64,000 nucleotides of DNA. It comes from Adhaeribacter arboris. GTDB lineage: Bacteria > Bacteroidota > Bacteroidia > Cytophagales > Hymenobacteraceae. A program made the position numbers and the translations under genes. Below the pieces are notes generated by a model, which was not told the DNA's origin, ran no database searches, and saw only the letters and a program-made list of their open reading frames with translations. The DNA is taken from NCBI RefSeq assembly GCF_003023845.1, contig NZ_PYFT01000001.1:1-64000 (forward strand), in the 5' to 3' direction. Each line of letters begins with the position of its first letter. Positions within the stretch are counted from its first letter, which is position 1. This document shows, in pieces, positions 1-8,463 of this stretch.

Positions 1-1425
1 ATGATCAAAGACTGTACGACAGTATGGAAGAACTGTCTGCAAGTAATTAAAGACAGCATAGGAGAGCAAAGCTACAAAACGTGGTTTGTGCCTATCGTGC
101 CTTTATTACTGAAAGATAATGTGCTGACCATACAAGTGCCGAGCCAGTTTTTTTACGAATGGCTGGAAGAACACTATGTAGGTTTGTTAAAAAAAGTTAT
201 TTATCAGGAACTAGGGAACGAGGGCCGGCTCGAGTATTCTATTATTGTGGACCGGGGCAACGATTTTAATAAGCCGCAAACGGTTAATATTCCTACCAAA
301 AAGATTCCAACGGCTATCACCAATTCGTATCAGCCCGAACAGCATTTCCTGAAAAACCCTTTTGATTCTAAAACCATTGACCGCAATTTTTTTAACTCGC
401 AGCTCAATGGCTCTTATAATTTCGAAAACTACATTGAAGGTGATTGTAACCGATTGGCCCGCTCGGCCGGGTACGCGGTAGCCACCAAACCGGGCACTAC
501 TTCCTTTAATCCTTTAATGGTATACGGCGGTGTGGGTTTAGGCAAAACCCATTTGGTCCACGCCATTGGCAATCATATTAAAAGTACCTGGCCCGAAAAA
601 TTTGTATTGTACGTTTCCTCGGAAAAATTCGTTAATCAGTTTATCGAATCATTAAAAACGAATACGGTGCAGGATTTTGCCAATTTTTACCTGCTCGTAG
701 ATATTTTAATAATTGACGACGTGCAATTTTTGAGCGGCAAAGAAAAAACGCAGGAAATGTTTTTTCATATTTTTAACCACCTGCACCAATCCGGCAAACA
801 AATCGTTATGACTTCGGATTGCGCGCCGCCCAAATTAAAAGGTTTAGAAGAGCGCTTACTTTCGCGCTTTAAATGGGGATTAACCGCAGATTTGCAAAGC
901 CCGGATTTTGAAACCCGGATGGCCATTATCCAAAAGAAAATGCAGGCCGATGGGATTGATATTCCGAATAACGTGATCGAGTACTTGGCTTATTCCGTGG
1001 ATACCAACGTGCGGGAACTGGAAGGCGTACTTATTTCCTTAATTGCCCAGTCCTCCCTTAATCGTAAAGAAATAGACTTAGAACTGGCCAAAAATGCTTT
1101 AAAACACATTATCGAAGACGTTGAAACTGAAGTAAACCTGGATTTTATTCAGAAAACGGTGGCAGAGTATTTTGATGTGACCTTGGATTCGCTGAAAGCT
1201 AAAACCCGGAAAAAAGAAATTGTAACTGCCCGCCAAGTAGCTATGTATTTCGCGAAAGAATTTACGAGCCATTCGCTAAAATCCATTGGTTACCACTTTG
1301 GCGGCCGCGACCACAGTACCGTTATTCACTCGGTGCAAACGGTTTCGGATTTAATTGATACCGATAAAAAATTTAAAGCTTCTATTCAGGAATTACAAAA
1401 GAAATTTAAAGTAAAAACCGGCTAA
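1..1425 (+). CDS. dnaA: Chromosomal replication initiator protein DnaA
   Basis: This is the initiator ATPase that binds DnaA boxes, melts oriC and loads the replicative helicase in the cytoplasm. All four DnaA domains are visible: an N-terminal interaction domain (about 1-85), a variable linker (about 86-130), the AAA+ core with Walker A GGVGLGKT at 176-183 and Walker B ILIIDD at 235-240, and the C-terminal DNA-binding domain with the signature GGRDHSTVIH near 434-443. The length of 474 aa is normal for the family. The ATG is the first base of the window, which suggests the chromosome was numbered from dnaA, so its promoter and probably oriC lie outside. The stop sits in a small CCGGC/GCCGG hairpin just before the Rrf2 gene, 20 bp downstream on the same strand. 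Identification is very secure. Confidence 0.98.
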   Translation: MIKDCTTVWKNCLQVIKDSIGEQSYKTWFVPIVPLLLKDNVLTIQVPSQFFYEWLEEHYVGLLKKVIYQELGNEGRLEYSIIVDRGNDFNKPQTVNIPTKKIPTAITNSYQPEQHFLKNPFDSKTIDRNFFNSQLNGSYNFENYIEGDCNRLARSAGYAVATKPGTTSFNPLMVYGGVGLGKTHLVHAIGNHIKSTWPEKFVLYVSSEKFVNQFIESLKTNTVQDFANFYLLVDILIIDDVQFLSGKEKTQEMFFHIFNHLHQSGKQIVMTSDCAPPKLKGLEERLLSRFKWGLTADLQSPDFETRMAIIQKKMQADGIDIPNNVIEYLAYSVDTNVRELEGVLISLIAQSSLNRKEIDLELAKNALKHIIEDVETEVNLDFIQKTVAEYFDVTLDSLKAKTRKKEIVTARQVAMYFAKEFTSHSLKSIGYHFGGRDHSTVIHSVQTVSDLIDTDKKFKASIQELQKKFKVKTG

Positions 1426-1445
1426 TTGCCGGCTATAACAATAAT

Positions 1446-1874
1446 ATGCTTTCTAAAAAAGCGAAGTACGCCCTAAAAGCCCTATTATACCTCACTAAAA
1501 ACGCCGACAAAGGCCTTATATTAATTTCGGATATTTCCGAACGGGAACGTATTCCCCGGAAATTCCTGGAAGCCATTCTGGTTGATTTAAAAACTCAAGG
1601 CTTGTTGCAAAGTACCCGCGGTAAAAACGGGGGCTACGCTTTGGTAAAAGATCCCACTCAAATCTCCGTAGGTAATGTTATTCGCATGATTGACGGGCCC
1701 TTAGCGCCTATTCCGTGCGTGAGTCATTTGTATTACCGCAAATGCGACGAGTGCGTGGACGAAGTAACCTGCGAAATCCGGATTGTAATGAAAAAGGTGC
1801 GCGATGCCACCGCCAATATTCTGGATACTACCTACTTAACCGACCTCGAAAAAATAAATTCTTTGCTGGCTTAA
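1446..1874 (+). CDS. Rrf2 family transcriptional regulator
   Basis: This is a small winged-helix DNA-binding regulator of 142 aa, a normal length for Rrf2. The N-terminal helix-turn-helix starts in the family manner (MLSKKAKYALKALLYL), and the wing contains RGKNGGY near 58-64. Four cysteines follow at 91, 100, 103 and 109. Rrf2 proteins of the IscR/NsrR type use three cysteines to bind an Fe-S cluster; other members sense cysteine metabolites or have none. The spacing here (C-x8-C-x2-C-x5-C) is compatible with a redox or metal site but does not prove one. The gene is 20 bp after dnaA and 275 bp before a TonB receptor. An inverted repeat in that gap is a plausible operator. A peroxiredoxin and a TauE-type exporter nearby fit a redox or sulfur theme, but that is inference. 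Confidence 0.93.
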   Translation: MLSKKAKYALKALLYLTKNADKGLILISDISERERIPRKFLEAILVDLKTQGLLQSTRGKNGGYALVKDPTQISVGNVIRMIDGPLAPIPCVSHLYYRKCDECVDEVTCEIRIVMKKVRDATANILDTTYLTDLEKINSLLA

Positions 1875-1911
1875 AAAAAATATTTGCCACTATCAAAACT
1901 TCTTTCTTTAT

Positions 1912-1934
1912 TTGTCTATAATTTCTGTAGACAA
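1912..1934. promoter_or_regulatory. Inverted-repeat candidate operator for the Rrf2 regulator
   Basis: TTGTCTA (1912-1918) and TAGACAA (1928-1934) form perfect 7-bp arms around a 9-nt AT-rich spacer. The site is 38 bp past the Rrf2 stop and about 215 bp before the TonB receptor start. A dyad of about 23 bp with AT-rich centre is the size expected for a dimeric Rrf2 protein. Binding is inferred. No second copy was found upstream of the peroxiredoxin or TauE genes. Confidence 0.45.
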
Positions 1935-2149
1935 TATGTGTTTGCTTTTGTAGAACTCCGGCTAAAAAGTAGAAAAATATAACCGGCAAGCGGGAAACAA
2001 TGGTGTAAATGCACTTTAAAAGTTCGGGTTGCGGCGAAAATACTTAAAAATTTACCTGAACTAATAAAAAATAATTAAATCTGCAACTACTAAATCTAGA
2101 AAACCAGTAACTAAAAACAAGAAAACAATTAGCTATCCTTTTAATAAAA

Positions 2150-5014
2150 ATGAAGAAATTACTTTTACTCACTTATTCTTTGCTCCTCACGTGTCTGACT
2201 GTTTATGGTCAGGAAAATAACATTATTGAAATTTCCGGTCAGGTTACAGATCAGGAAGCAAAAGGCCCTTTACCAGGAGTAAGTGTGTACGTAAAAGGCA
2301 CCGTTACGGGCACCGTAACAAACAACTCCGGTGATTTCTCCTTACGAACCAGGTTGCGTTTTCCGTTTACCTTAGTTTTCTCTTCGGTTGGTTTTCAGCA
2401 GCAAGAGTATGAAGTAAAGGGTGTTGGCTCCAAACTAAATGTAGCCATGGTTACGCAAACCGTACTCGGGAAAGAAGTGGTAATTACGGCTTCGCGCGTA
2501 GAGGAAAGCATTCTTAAATCGCCGGTCGCCATTGAGAAATTAGATATTCGGGCCATTAAAGATACGCCGGCTCCCAGCTTTTATGATGCCCTGGAAAATG
2601 TGAAAGGCGTGCAAATGACTACTTCCAGCCTTACCTTTAAAGTGCCAAATACCCGCGGTTTTAATATTCCGAATAATTTCCGGTTTATGCAATTGGTGGA
2701 TGGGGTAGACATGCAGGCCGCAACCCTGGGGGTGCCCCTAGGTAATGCCATTGGACCAACGGAATTAGATATTGCCAGCGTAGAAATTACCCCTGGTGCG
2801 GCCTCGGCCTTGTACGGCATGAATGCCATAAATGGTATGGCTAACCTGATTACCAAAAGTCCTTTTTTACACCAAGGTTTAAGTGTTTACCAAAAAACGG
2901 GCGTGAACCACGTAGATGGCATTGATCATGACCCGAGTGTGTTAACCGAAACGGCTATTCGCTACGCCAAAGCTTTTAATAATAAGTGGGCCTTTAAAAT
3001 TAACGGGAGCTACATGCGGGGTACCGATTGGCGTTCCAATACGGCGACCGACCAAAATCCCAATAATTTGAATACCGCCAATCCAAGCTTTCCGGAATTA
3101 GCCGGCGCTAATAATCCGGCTTACGATGCCTGGAATAAATACGGCGACGAAAATAACAATGCAGTAACCTTAAGCGGCATTCAATACCAAGGTAAAAACC
3201 AAACTTTTCTGGTAAGAAGAACCGGTTACTGGGAGCGCGATATTGTTAGTCCGATTGTAGATAATTTAAAATTTGATGCGGCCCTTCATTACCGCTTAAA
3301 CGACAATGCGGAACTTTCTTACGGCTACCGGATTGGCAAAATGGACGGAGTTTTCCAGCGCGGTAATAAAATTCAGTTAGACAATGTGCGGGTTCAAAAT
3401 CACCGCTTGGAGTTAAAAGGCACTAATTACTTCGTGCGGGCCTACGCCTCCATTGAAAATACCGGCGATTCGTATAACGTAAAACCAATGGTGGATAACC
3501 TGGATATTACCGGCGGCGGTACGAACCAGGTTTGGGGCGGTAAATATAAAACGGCTTTGCAAGGAGAATTAAATAAAGGAACGGATCTGGCCACTGCCAT
3601 GCAAATTGCCCGGCAAGCCGCCGACCAGGGCCGAGCGGAGCCGGGAACACCAGCCTTCGAGAATTTAAAAAATACTATCAGAGGTATTAATAATTGGGAT
3701 CACGGAGCGGTTATTCCGGGAGCGCCAGCAACTGGTGGGGCTTGGTTAAAGCAAATGAGCCGCCTTTATCACACCGAAGGACAATACGACTTTGGCGATA
3801 AAATTAAATTCGTGAATGTACTGGTTGGGGTAGATGCCCGCGTGTATGAAATTATTCCGGATGGCAACAACTTCGTGGATTTCTCGCGACCCATTGACGA
3901 AAGAACGCTTCCGGGTGGTAACAATGTGTACTACAAAAAAATCGGGGGCTTCGGTCAGGTTACAAAAACTTTATTCGATAATAAATTGAAACTATTCGGC
4001 TCATTGCGCCTGGATTACAACCCGGAATTCGATCCTAAGTTAAACCCTCGGGTAGCAGCGGTATATACGCTTTCGGAGCAGCATAACTTCCGGGCTTCGT
4101 TCCAGAATGGATTCCGGTTTCCTTCGTTGTTTGAGGCCTTATCTTACGTAAATAATGGAAATGTGCGTCGAGTAGGAGGATTATCGTACATTAACGAAGG
4201 TTTAGGTTACCTGGATAATTCGTATACCTTGGCCTCGGTAAACACTTTTAATGCGGCTGTAAATAAAGATGTTACTGCCGGACTAGCCATTAACGATGCC
4301 GCCTTAAAAAACCGGGCCTTACTGGAAGCGACAAATTTATCCGCTACTCGTCCGGAACGCATTAATTCTTTTGAAGTGGGTTATAAGAGCGTTTTGCTGG
4401 AAAATAAATTAATAGTAGATATAGACGCGTACACCAACGAATACAGCGGCTTTTTGGGCCAGGTAGAGGTTGCAGTACCCGCTTCGGATAAAGTAGGTAC
4501 GGATGCATCGGTAACGGATATGTTAGCCGTTAACCGCAGCAAACAAACCCGTTACCGGGTATATACCAACGCTAAAAATAAGTATAACAACTACGGTTCT
4601 TCGTTGGGGATTACTTATAATTTTTACCAGAAATTTACCCTGGCTGGTAATGTAAACTACAATAATATCAAAACCAACGAAGAAAAAGATGTTTTTGTAA
4701 CCGGTTTTAATACGCCCAAATTTATTACTAACTTATCCATCGGGAACCGGGAGGTAGTGAAGAATGTAGGTTTTAATATTGTTTGGAAATGGCAGGATTC
4801 TTTCTTGTGGGAAAGTCCTTTAGCTAACGGGGTTGTACCAGCATACCATACTTTCGACGCGCAGGTTACTTATCGGGTGCCAAAAATCAATACTACTATT
4901 AAAGCCGGCGGCGCCAACGTCTTTAACCAACGCTATATTCAGTACGCGGCCGGACCAACTATTGGCGGTTTATATTACGTAGCTTTAACTATTGACGGAT
5001 TATTGAATAAATAA
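2150..5014 (+). CDS. TonB-dependent outer-membrane receptor with carboxypeptidase-like N-domain
   Basis: This 954-aa outer-membrane active transporter has a signal peptide of about 20 residues ending VYG|QEN. A carboxypeptidase-regulatory-like beta-sandwich follows (about 26-105, with the GxVxDxxxxxPLPGVSVYVKGT pattern). Then come the plug (about 115-240, including VVITASRVEESI and DALENVKGVQ) and a large beta-barrel to the C terminus. The plug lacks the SusC signature and no SusD partner follows, so it is not a Sus-type glycan receptor. The substrate cannot be read from sequence. The long A/T-rich leader of 275 bp contains the dyad that may be the Rrf2 operator, so the receptor is probably under that regulator. 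A sulfur- or metal-containing ligand would fit the neighbourhood, but this is only a guess. Confidence 0.92.
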   Translation: MKKLLLLTYSLLLTCLTVYGQENNIIEISGQVTDQEAKGPLPGVSVYVKGTVTGTVTNNSGDFSLRTRLRFPFTLVFSSVGFQQQEYEVKGVGSKLNVAMVTQTVLGKEVVITASRVEESILKSPVAIEKLDIRAIKDTPAPSFYDALENVKGVQMTTSSLTFKVPNTRGFNIPNNFRFMQLVDGVDMQAATLGVPLGNAIGPTELDIASVEITPGAASALYGMNAINGMANLITKSPFLHQGLSVYQKTGVNHVDGIDHDPSVLTETAIRYAKAFNNKWAFKINGSYMRGTDWRSNTATDQNPNNLNTANPSFPELAGANNPAYDAWNKYGDENNNAVTLSGIQYQGKNQTFLVRRTGYWERDIVSPIVDNLKFDAALHYRLNDNAELSYGYRIGKMDGVFQRGNKIQLDNVRVQNHRLELKGTNYFVRAYASIENTGDSYNVKPMVDNLDITGGGTNQVWGGKYKTALQGELNKGTDLATAMQIARQAADQGRAEPGTPAFENLKNTIRGINNWDHGAVIPGAPATGGAWLKQMSRLYHTEGQYDFGDKIKFVNVLVGVDARVYEIIPDGNNFVDFSRPIDERTLPGGNNVYYKKIGGFGQVTKTLFDNKLKLFGSLRLDYNPEFDPKLNPRVAAVYTLSEQHNFRASFQNGFRFPSLFEALSYVNNGNVRRVGGLSYINEGLGYLDNSYTLASVNTFNAAVNKDVTAGLAINDAALKNRALLEATNLSATRPERINSFEVGYKSVLLENKLIVDIDAYTNEYSGFLGQVEVAVPASDKVGTDASVTDMLAVNRSKQTRYRVYTNAKNKYNNYGSSLGITYNFYQKFTLAGNVNYNNIKTNEEKDVFVTGFNTPKFITNLSIGNREVVKNVGFNIVWKWQDSFLWESPLANGVVPAYHTFDAQVTYRVPKINTTIKAGGANVFNQRYIQYAAGPTIGGLYYVALTIDGLLNK

Positions 5015-5224
5015 TTATGTTTACCAATCAAGTTTTCCTATAACAAAAAGAAGGCTTAGTGGTTATATAAACCGTAAAACACGATGAACAAAATGAAAAC
5101 GCTTTCAAAGATTTATGGCCTCTGTTGTATGCGGGGTTGTTGTAGCTAGCGGCCGGACCGAAGTAGAATGGCGGTGCTGGCAAATTCAGTTAAGAATCAA
5201 TGTTCTACTTTAAAAATTTATCGC

Positions 5225-5800
5225 ATGAAAGCTGTTACTTCTGTCTATACGAATTCTTTTGCTACTTCCTTTCACTCATTAGTTAAAAACGAAAACAACG
5301 TATTAGTTGCCCCAAATTCTTTACCGGTAGTACCGCTGGTTAATCGTAAACCAAAGATTACCATTCTTCATAAGAGCCTTGTACTCGAACTGCAGAAATT
5401 AATTAAATCGTTTCAGGCCCAAGTGCGAAATTCAGTGGCACTTTTAAAATGGTTGCACGCGAAAACCGGAAATAAAGCTTTAGCGGTTAATTCTACCGGT
5501 CAGGATTTATTAACCTGGCAAAGTTCATTTGGCGAAAGTTTAACGTTCCAATTTTCTACTAGTTCCGAAGCTTTTACTTTATTCTCGGATACTCTTTTAC
5601 GCAAAAGTTATTTTCTGCACCATCACGCGCAGGTAGATCCGGAAAAACAATTGATAAAAGTGCGGGTGGCCGTAAACCGGTTGCCCGAGCTAGAACAAGA
5701 GTTAAGTATTGTTTTTGAAAACATCAAACCCATCAATTACCTCGAAACGCAGTTACTGCAAAAACAACAATTGCATTTGGAGAAGCGGCAGGCCGGCTAA
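5225..5800 (+). CDS. Hypothetical protein, 191 aa
   Basis: I do not recognise this family. The reading frame is open from 5168, but the ATG at 5225 has the A/T-rich leader typical of this genome and gives a more ordinary N terminus (MKAVTSVY), so I prefer it. The protein has no signal peptide or membrane segment. It is mixed alpha/beta, with a leucine- and lysine-rich stretch in the first half and an acidic-to-Gln-rich C terminus (LLQKQQLHLEKRQAG). It lies 210 bp downstream of the TonB receptor. In between, from 5084, sits a short Met-Lys-led hydrophobic reading that looks like the leftover signal peptide of a lost lipoprotein. No function is proposed. Confidence 0.55.
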   Translation: MKAVTSVYTNSFATSFHSLVKNENNVLVAPNSLPVVPLVNRKPKITILHKSLVLELQKLIKSFQAQVRNSVALLKWLHAKTGNKALAVNSTGQDLLTWQSSFGESLTFQFSTSSEAFTLFSDTLLRKSYFLHHHAQVDPEKQLIKVRVAVNRLPELEQELSIVFENIKPINYLETQLLQKQQLHLEKRQAG

Positions 5801-5947
5801 ATAAGAAATTAATTAAGTCCTTCTGTTTATTTAACCCAGGCTTTTCCAGGCGAAGCGAAGAGTGATTTTTTAGCGAATATTTTAAATTAAACTACTAAAA
5901 TTTATAACTTTCCATAAAAATCTTTATTAATCTAAAATAAAAAAACT

Positions 5948-6583
5948 ATGGCGTTACGATTAGGGGACATTGCCCCCGATTTTACAGCAGAAACGTCGGA
6001 AGGCGTTATTCACTTCCACGAATGGATTGGTGATGGTTGGGCCGTTTTGTTTTCGCATCCGCGTGATTATACTCCTGTTTGCACCACTGAACTAGGTGCG
6101 GTAGCTCGCATTAAAAACGAGTTTGATAAGCGTAATACTAAGGTAATTGCAATTAGTGTTGATCCGATTGATTCGCACGCGGGGTGGATTAAAGATATCA
6201 ACGAAACGCAAGATACTACGGTCAATTTCCCGTTAATTGCGGATCCTAATAAGGAAGTAGCCAATTTGTATGACATGATTCACCCGAATGCCAGCGATAC
6301 GGCTACGGTTCGTTCCGTTTTCGTTATTGGGCCGGATAAAAAAATAAAACTAACGTTAACCTATCCGGCATCTACCGGCCGTAATTTTGCCGAAATTTTA
6401 CGGGTAATTGATTCGCTGCAGCTTACTGCTAATTACAGTGTATCTACCCCCGCTAATTGGGAAAACGGTCAGGACTGCATAATTGTACCAGCAATTGCTA
6501 CCGAAGACATACCCGCCAAATTTCCGAAAGGTCATAAAATAATTAAACCTTATCTGCGTACTACGCCGCAGCCAAACTTGTAA
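5948..6583 (+). CDS. Peroxiredoxin, 1-Cys (Prx6) type
   Basis: This thiol peroxidase reduces hydrogen peroxide and organic peroxides in the cytoplasm. Its 211 aa is the usual Prx6-subfamily length. The catalytic PxxxTxxC motif is P38-x3-T42-x2-C45 (PRDYTPVCTTE), and the conserved Arg is in TVRSVFVI. The long C-terminal extension (SLQLTANYSVSTPANWENGQD...) is diagnostic of the Prx6 group rather than AhpC. A second cysteine occurs in GQDCII, as in many bacterial members. The gene stands alone with an A-rich leader just before the ATG and an imperfect hairpin just after the stop. Nothing looks damaged. Confidence 0.95.
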   Translation: MALRLGDIAPDFTAETSEGVIHFHEWIGDGWAVLFSHPRDYTPVCTTELGAVARIKNEFDKRNTKVIAISVDPIDSHAGWIKDINETQDTTVNFPLIADPNKEVANLYDMIHPNASDTATVRSVFVIGPDKKIKLTLTYPASTGRNFAEILRVIDSLQLTANYSVSTPANWENGQDCIIVPAIATEDIPAKFPKGHKIIKPYLRTTPQPNL

Positions 6584-6593
6584 TTTTTAACTT

Positions 6594-6646
6594 ACGGTAG
6601 ATAAAGTAGCGGTTCATTAAGTGACTCGCCGCTGCTTTATTGCCGT
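6594..6646 (+). terminator. Imperfect hairpin after the peroxiredoxin gene
   Basis: The arms 6594-6612 and 6629-6646 pair over about 18 positions with two G:U pairs and one bulge, 10 bp beyond the stop codon. There is no long T-run, so this may be an RNA 3'-end stabiliser rather than a classical intrinsic terminator. Confidence 0.5.
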
Positions 6647-7222
6647 ATGTGTCTAATCTTTAGTTATAGATTATTCCCGTTTTACCGTTGAAATTACCTA
6701 ATCCCGCCGTTGAGGAACATTAAGAAAATAAATTAACGTTTGTATCACCTACCTACTAGGAAAGTGTTCTGGAAAGCATCTAATATGGTAAAAAATTATA
6801 GCCGGGTATTTATAAAGCGATAGAACTTATTAGTAAAACGCGATCATCCCGCCTGAAAATTAGCCTGCCCTCTACCGGCACTAATAACTGCCTCTCCTAT
6901 AAAACCTTAGATGCTATTTTATAAAATTTATTTAGAATTTAGTTAAAACCGTGAAAGGCTCCCGGATTATTGTTCAAACAAATTCTGAATATATAGGTAA
7001 CCTTTTGAGATTAAAAAACATACAAGAATTAAAAAATTAAGTTTCAGGTAGGTTTCATTCATTTATTCGTACCACATCCACTAATATTTAGCGGTTAAAT
7101 GAATCGAATAAGTAGTTTTGCATTAGCCTAATTAACCTATACGCCTCGATTGAAAGTTTTCTGGCTTTAAATTTCCGGTATCTACCATTGATGAAATTAG
7201 TTAAGTTGTAATTAGTAAAATT
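6647..7222. other. Intergenic region with no supported gene
   Basis: This is 576 bp of AT-rich sequence before the TauE gene. Short out-of-frame fragments look faintly protein-like (about 6785-6925), but no frame stays open and I could not assign a family. The last 150 bp presumably carry the TauE promoter. No repeat of the families seen elsewhere in the window is present. Confidence 0.5.
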
Positions 7223-8185
7223 ATGCTACCATCCCATTCGGCTAACGAAAGTAAACCAGAAGTAAATTCAGCTACTATACCGGTTGATTTAGAGGTTGCC
7301 AGCAAACCTGGAAAACTAAAGCGTAAATTAATGAGCGGGGCAGTCCTATTATTTCTGCTGGCGGCCATTTTAATCCTAATTGGCCAAATACCTATCCGGA
7401 ATTCCGGTACTGCCTACGATTGGCTCGCCCAAAACCTTACATCCGAATTCTTTTTATACATGCTAGGTGGCTTTATTGCTCAAATGGTAGATGGGGCGCT
7501 AGGCATGGCTTACGGTTTAACTTCCACTACTTTCCTGCTTACAGTGGGTATTTCTCCGGCGGCAGCCAGCGCCAGTGTGCATGCCTCCGAAGTTTTTACC
7601 AGCGGCGCCTCTGGTTTAATGCACTTAAGGTTGAAAAATGTGAACCGCAAGTTATTCGTCTCGCTGTTGATTCCAGGAGTAATTGGGGCCGCCATGGGGG
7701 CTTATATTTTATCGGAGCTGGAAAATTACAATTATATTATTAAACCGTTAGTGGCCGGGTATACTTTGGTATTAGGAGCCTTAATTATTGTAAAAGCTTT
7801 TAAGCCCAACCGTTCCAAATTAAAAGAAAAATTAATTGCACCTCTGGCCGTATTCGGCGGATTTATGGATTCAGTTGGGGGCGGGGGCTGGGGACCAATT
7901 GTTTCCTCGACGTTAATTGCCGGCGGACATCCGCCGCGGTTTACCATTGGTTCCGTTAACTTAGCCGAGTTTTTTATTGCCCTTTCCAGTTCGCTCACTT
8001 TTTTCACCATGATTGGGATTCATCATTGGCAGATTATCGCCGGCTTAGTATTAGGAGGGGTAATAGCTGCTCCTATTGCCGCGAATCTTTCTAAAAATTT
8101 GCCGGTGAAAAGTTTAATGATTTTAGTAGGAATACTGGTGATTCTGGTAAGCAGCCGCATATTGTATTTGGCCTTAGCGGGCTAG
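7223..8185 (+). CDS. TauE/SafE family anion (sulfite/organosulfonate) exporter
   Basis: This integral inner-membrane protein of 320 aa belongs to the TauE/SafE (DUF81) family, whose members move sulfite, sulfoacetate or related anions. After a polar N terminus of about 38 residues come about eight hydrophobic segments arranged as two internal repeats. The glycine-rich family motifs are DGALGMAYG in the first half and GGGGWGPIVSSTL in the second. The length is slightly above the usual 250-300 aa because of the N-terminal extension. It is transcribed alone and faces a large minus-strand operon, with two hairpins in the 278-bp gap. Together with the Rrf2 regulator and peroxiredoxin it hints at a sulfur or redox neighbourhood. 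The substrate is not determinable here. Confidence 0.9.
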   Translation: MLPSHSANESKPEVNSATIPVDLEVASKPGKLKRKLMSGAVLLFLLAAILILIGQIPIRNSGTAYDWLAQNLTSEFFLYMLGGFIAQMVDGALGMAYGLTSTTFLLTVGISPAAASASVHASEVFTSGASGLMHLRLKNVNRKLFVSLLIPGVIGAAMGAYILSELENYNYIIKPLVAGYTLVLGALIIVKAFKPNRSKLKEKLIAPLAVFGGFMDSVGGGGWGPIVSSTLIAGGHPPRFTIGSVNLAEFFIALSSSLTFFTMIGIHHWQIIAGLVLGGVIAAPIAANLSKNLPVKSLMILVGILVILVSSRILYLALAG

Positions 8186-8253
8186 GTTTTATTCTTCTGC
8201 ATAAGGAGTATTATTGCCAATCGCTTCATGTAGCTATCATAACACAGGATACT

Positions 8254-8337
8254 AAACCCGGCGGGTTTTGAAAACCCGCCGGGTTAGAGCAATTTTTTAA
8301 ATCAACCTGATGGAAGGTAACTCATACTATTGGGTAT
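8254..8337 (+). repeat. 84-bp hairpin-plus-tail dispersed repeat, copy 1
   Basis: A 15-bp perfect hairpin (8255-8269 with 8271-8285, core CCCGGCGGG) is followed by a conserved 52-bp tail ending ACTATTGGGTAT. The whole 84 bp matches the reverse complement of 56537-56620 at 80 of 84 positions. It lies between the convergent TauE gene and PKD operon, where the hairpin can end transcription from either side. Conservation of the unpaired tail means it is more than a generic terminator. Confidence 0.85.
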
Positions 8338-8409
8338 TACTAGTCGGGATTAAATTGCGTTTAAGTAGTTGAATATGTACTACATTTTCAATTTGCTCTA
8401 AAATAATGC

Positions 8410-8442
8410 AAACCCGGTAGGTTTTTAAAACCTACCGGGTTT
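8410..8442. terminator. Bidirectional hairpin terminator
   Basis: Perfect 16-nt arms at 8410-8425 and 8427-8442 (core CCCGGTAGG/CCTACCGGG with T and A runs) lie 21 bp beyond the stop of the minus-strand PKD gene. It is related in sequence to the hairpin of the 84-bp repeat but lacks the tail. Confidence 0.75.
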
Positions 8443-8463
8443 AATCCCTGGTACTAATCACAA

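Noticed and set aside
1875-2149. Possible oriC after dnaA
   Set aside because: I looked for DnaA boxes (TTATNCACA-like) and AT-rich direct repeats in this gap and found none convincing; the origin more likely lies upstream of base 1.
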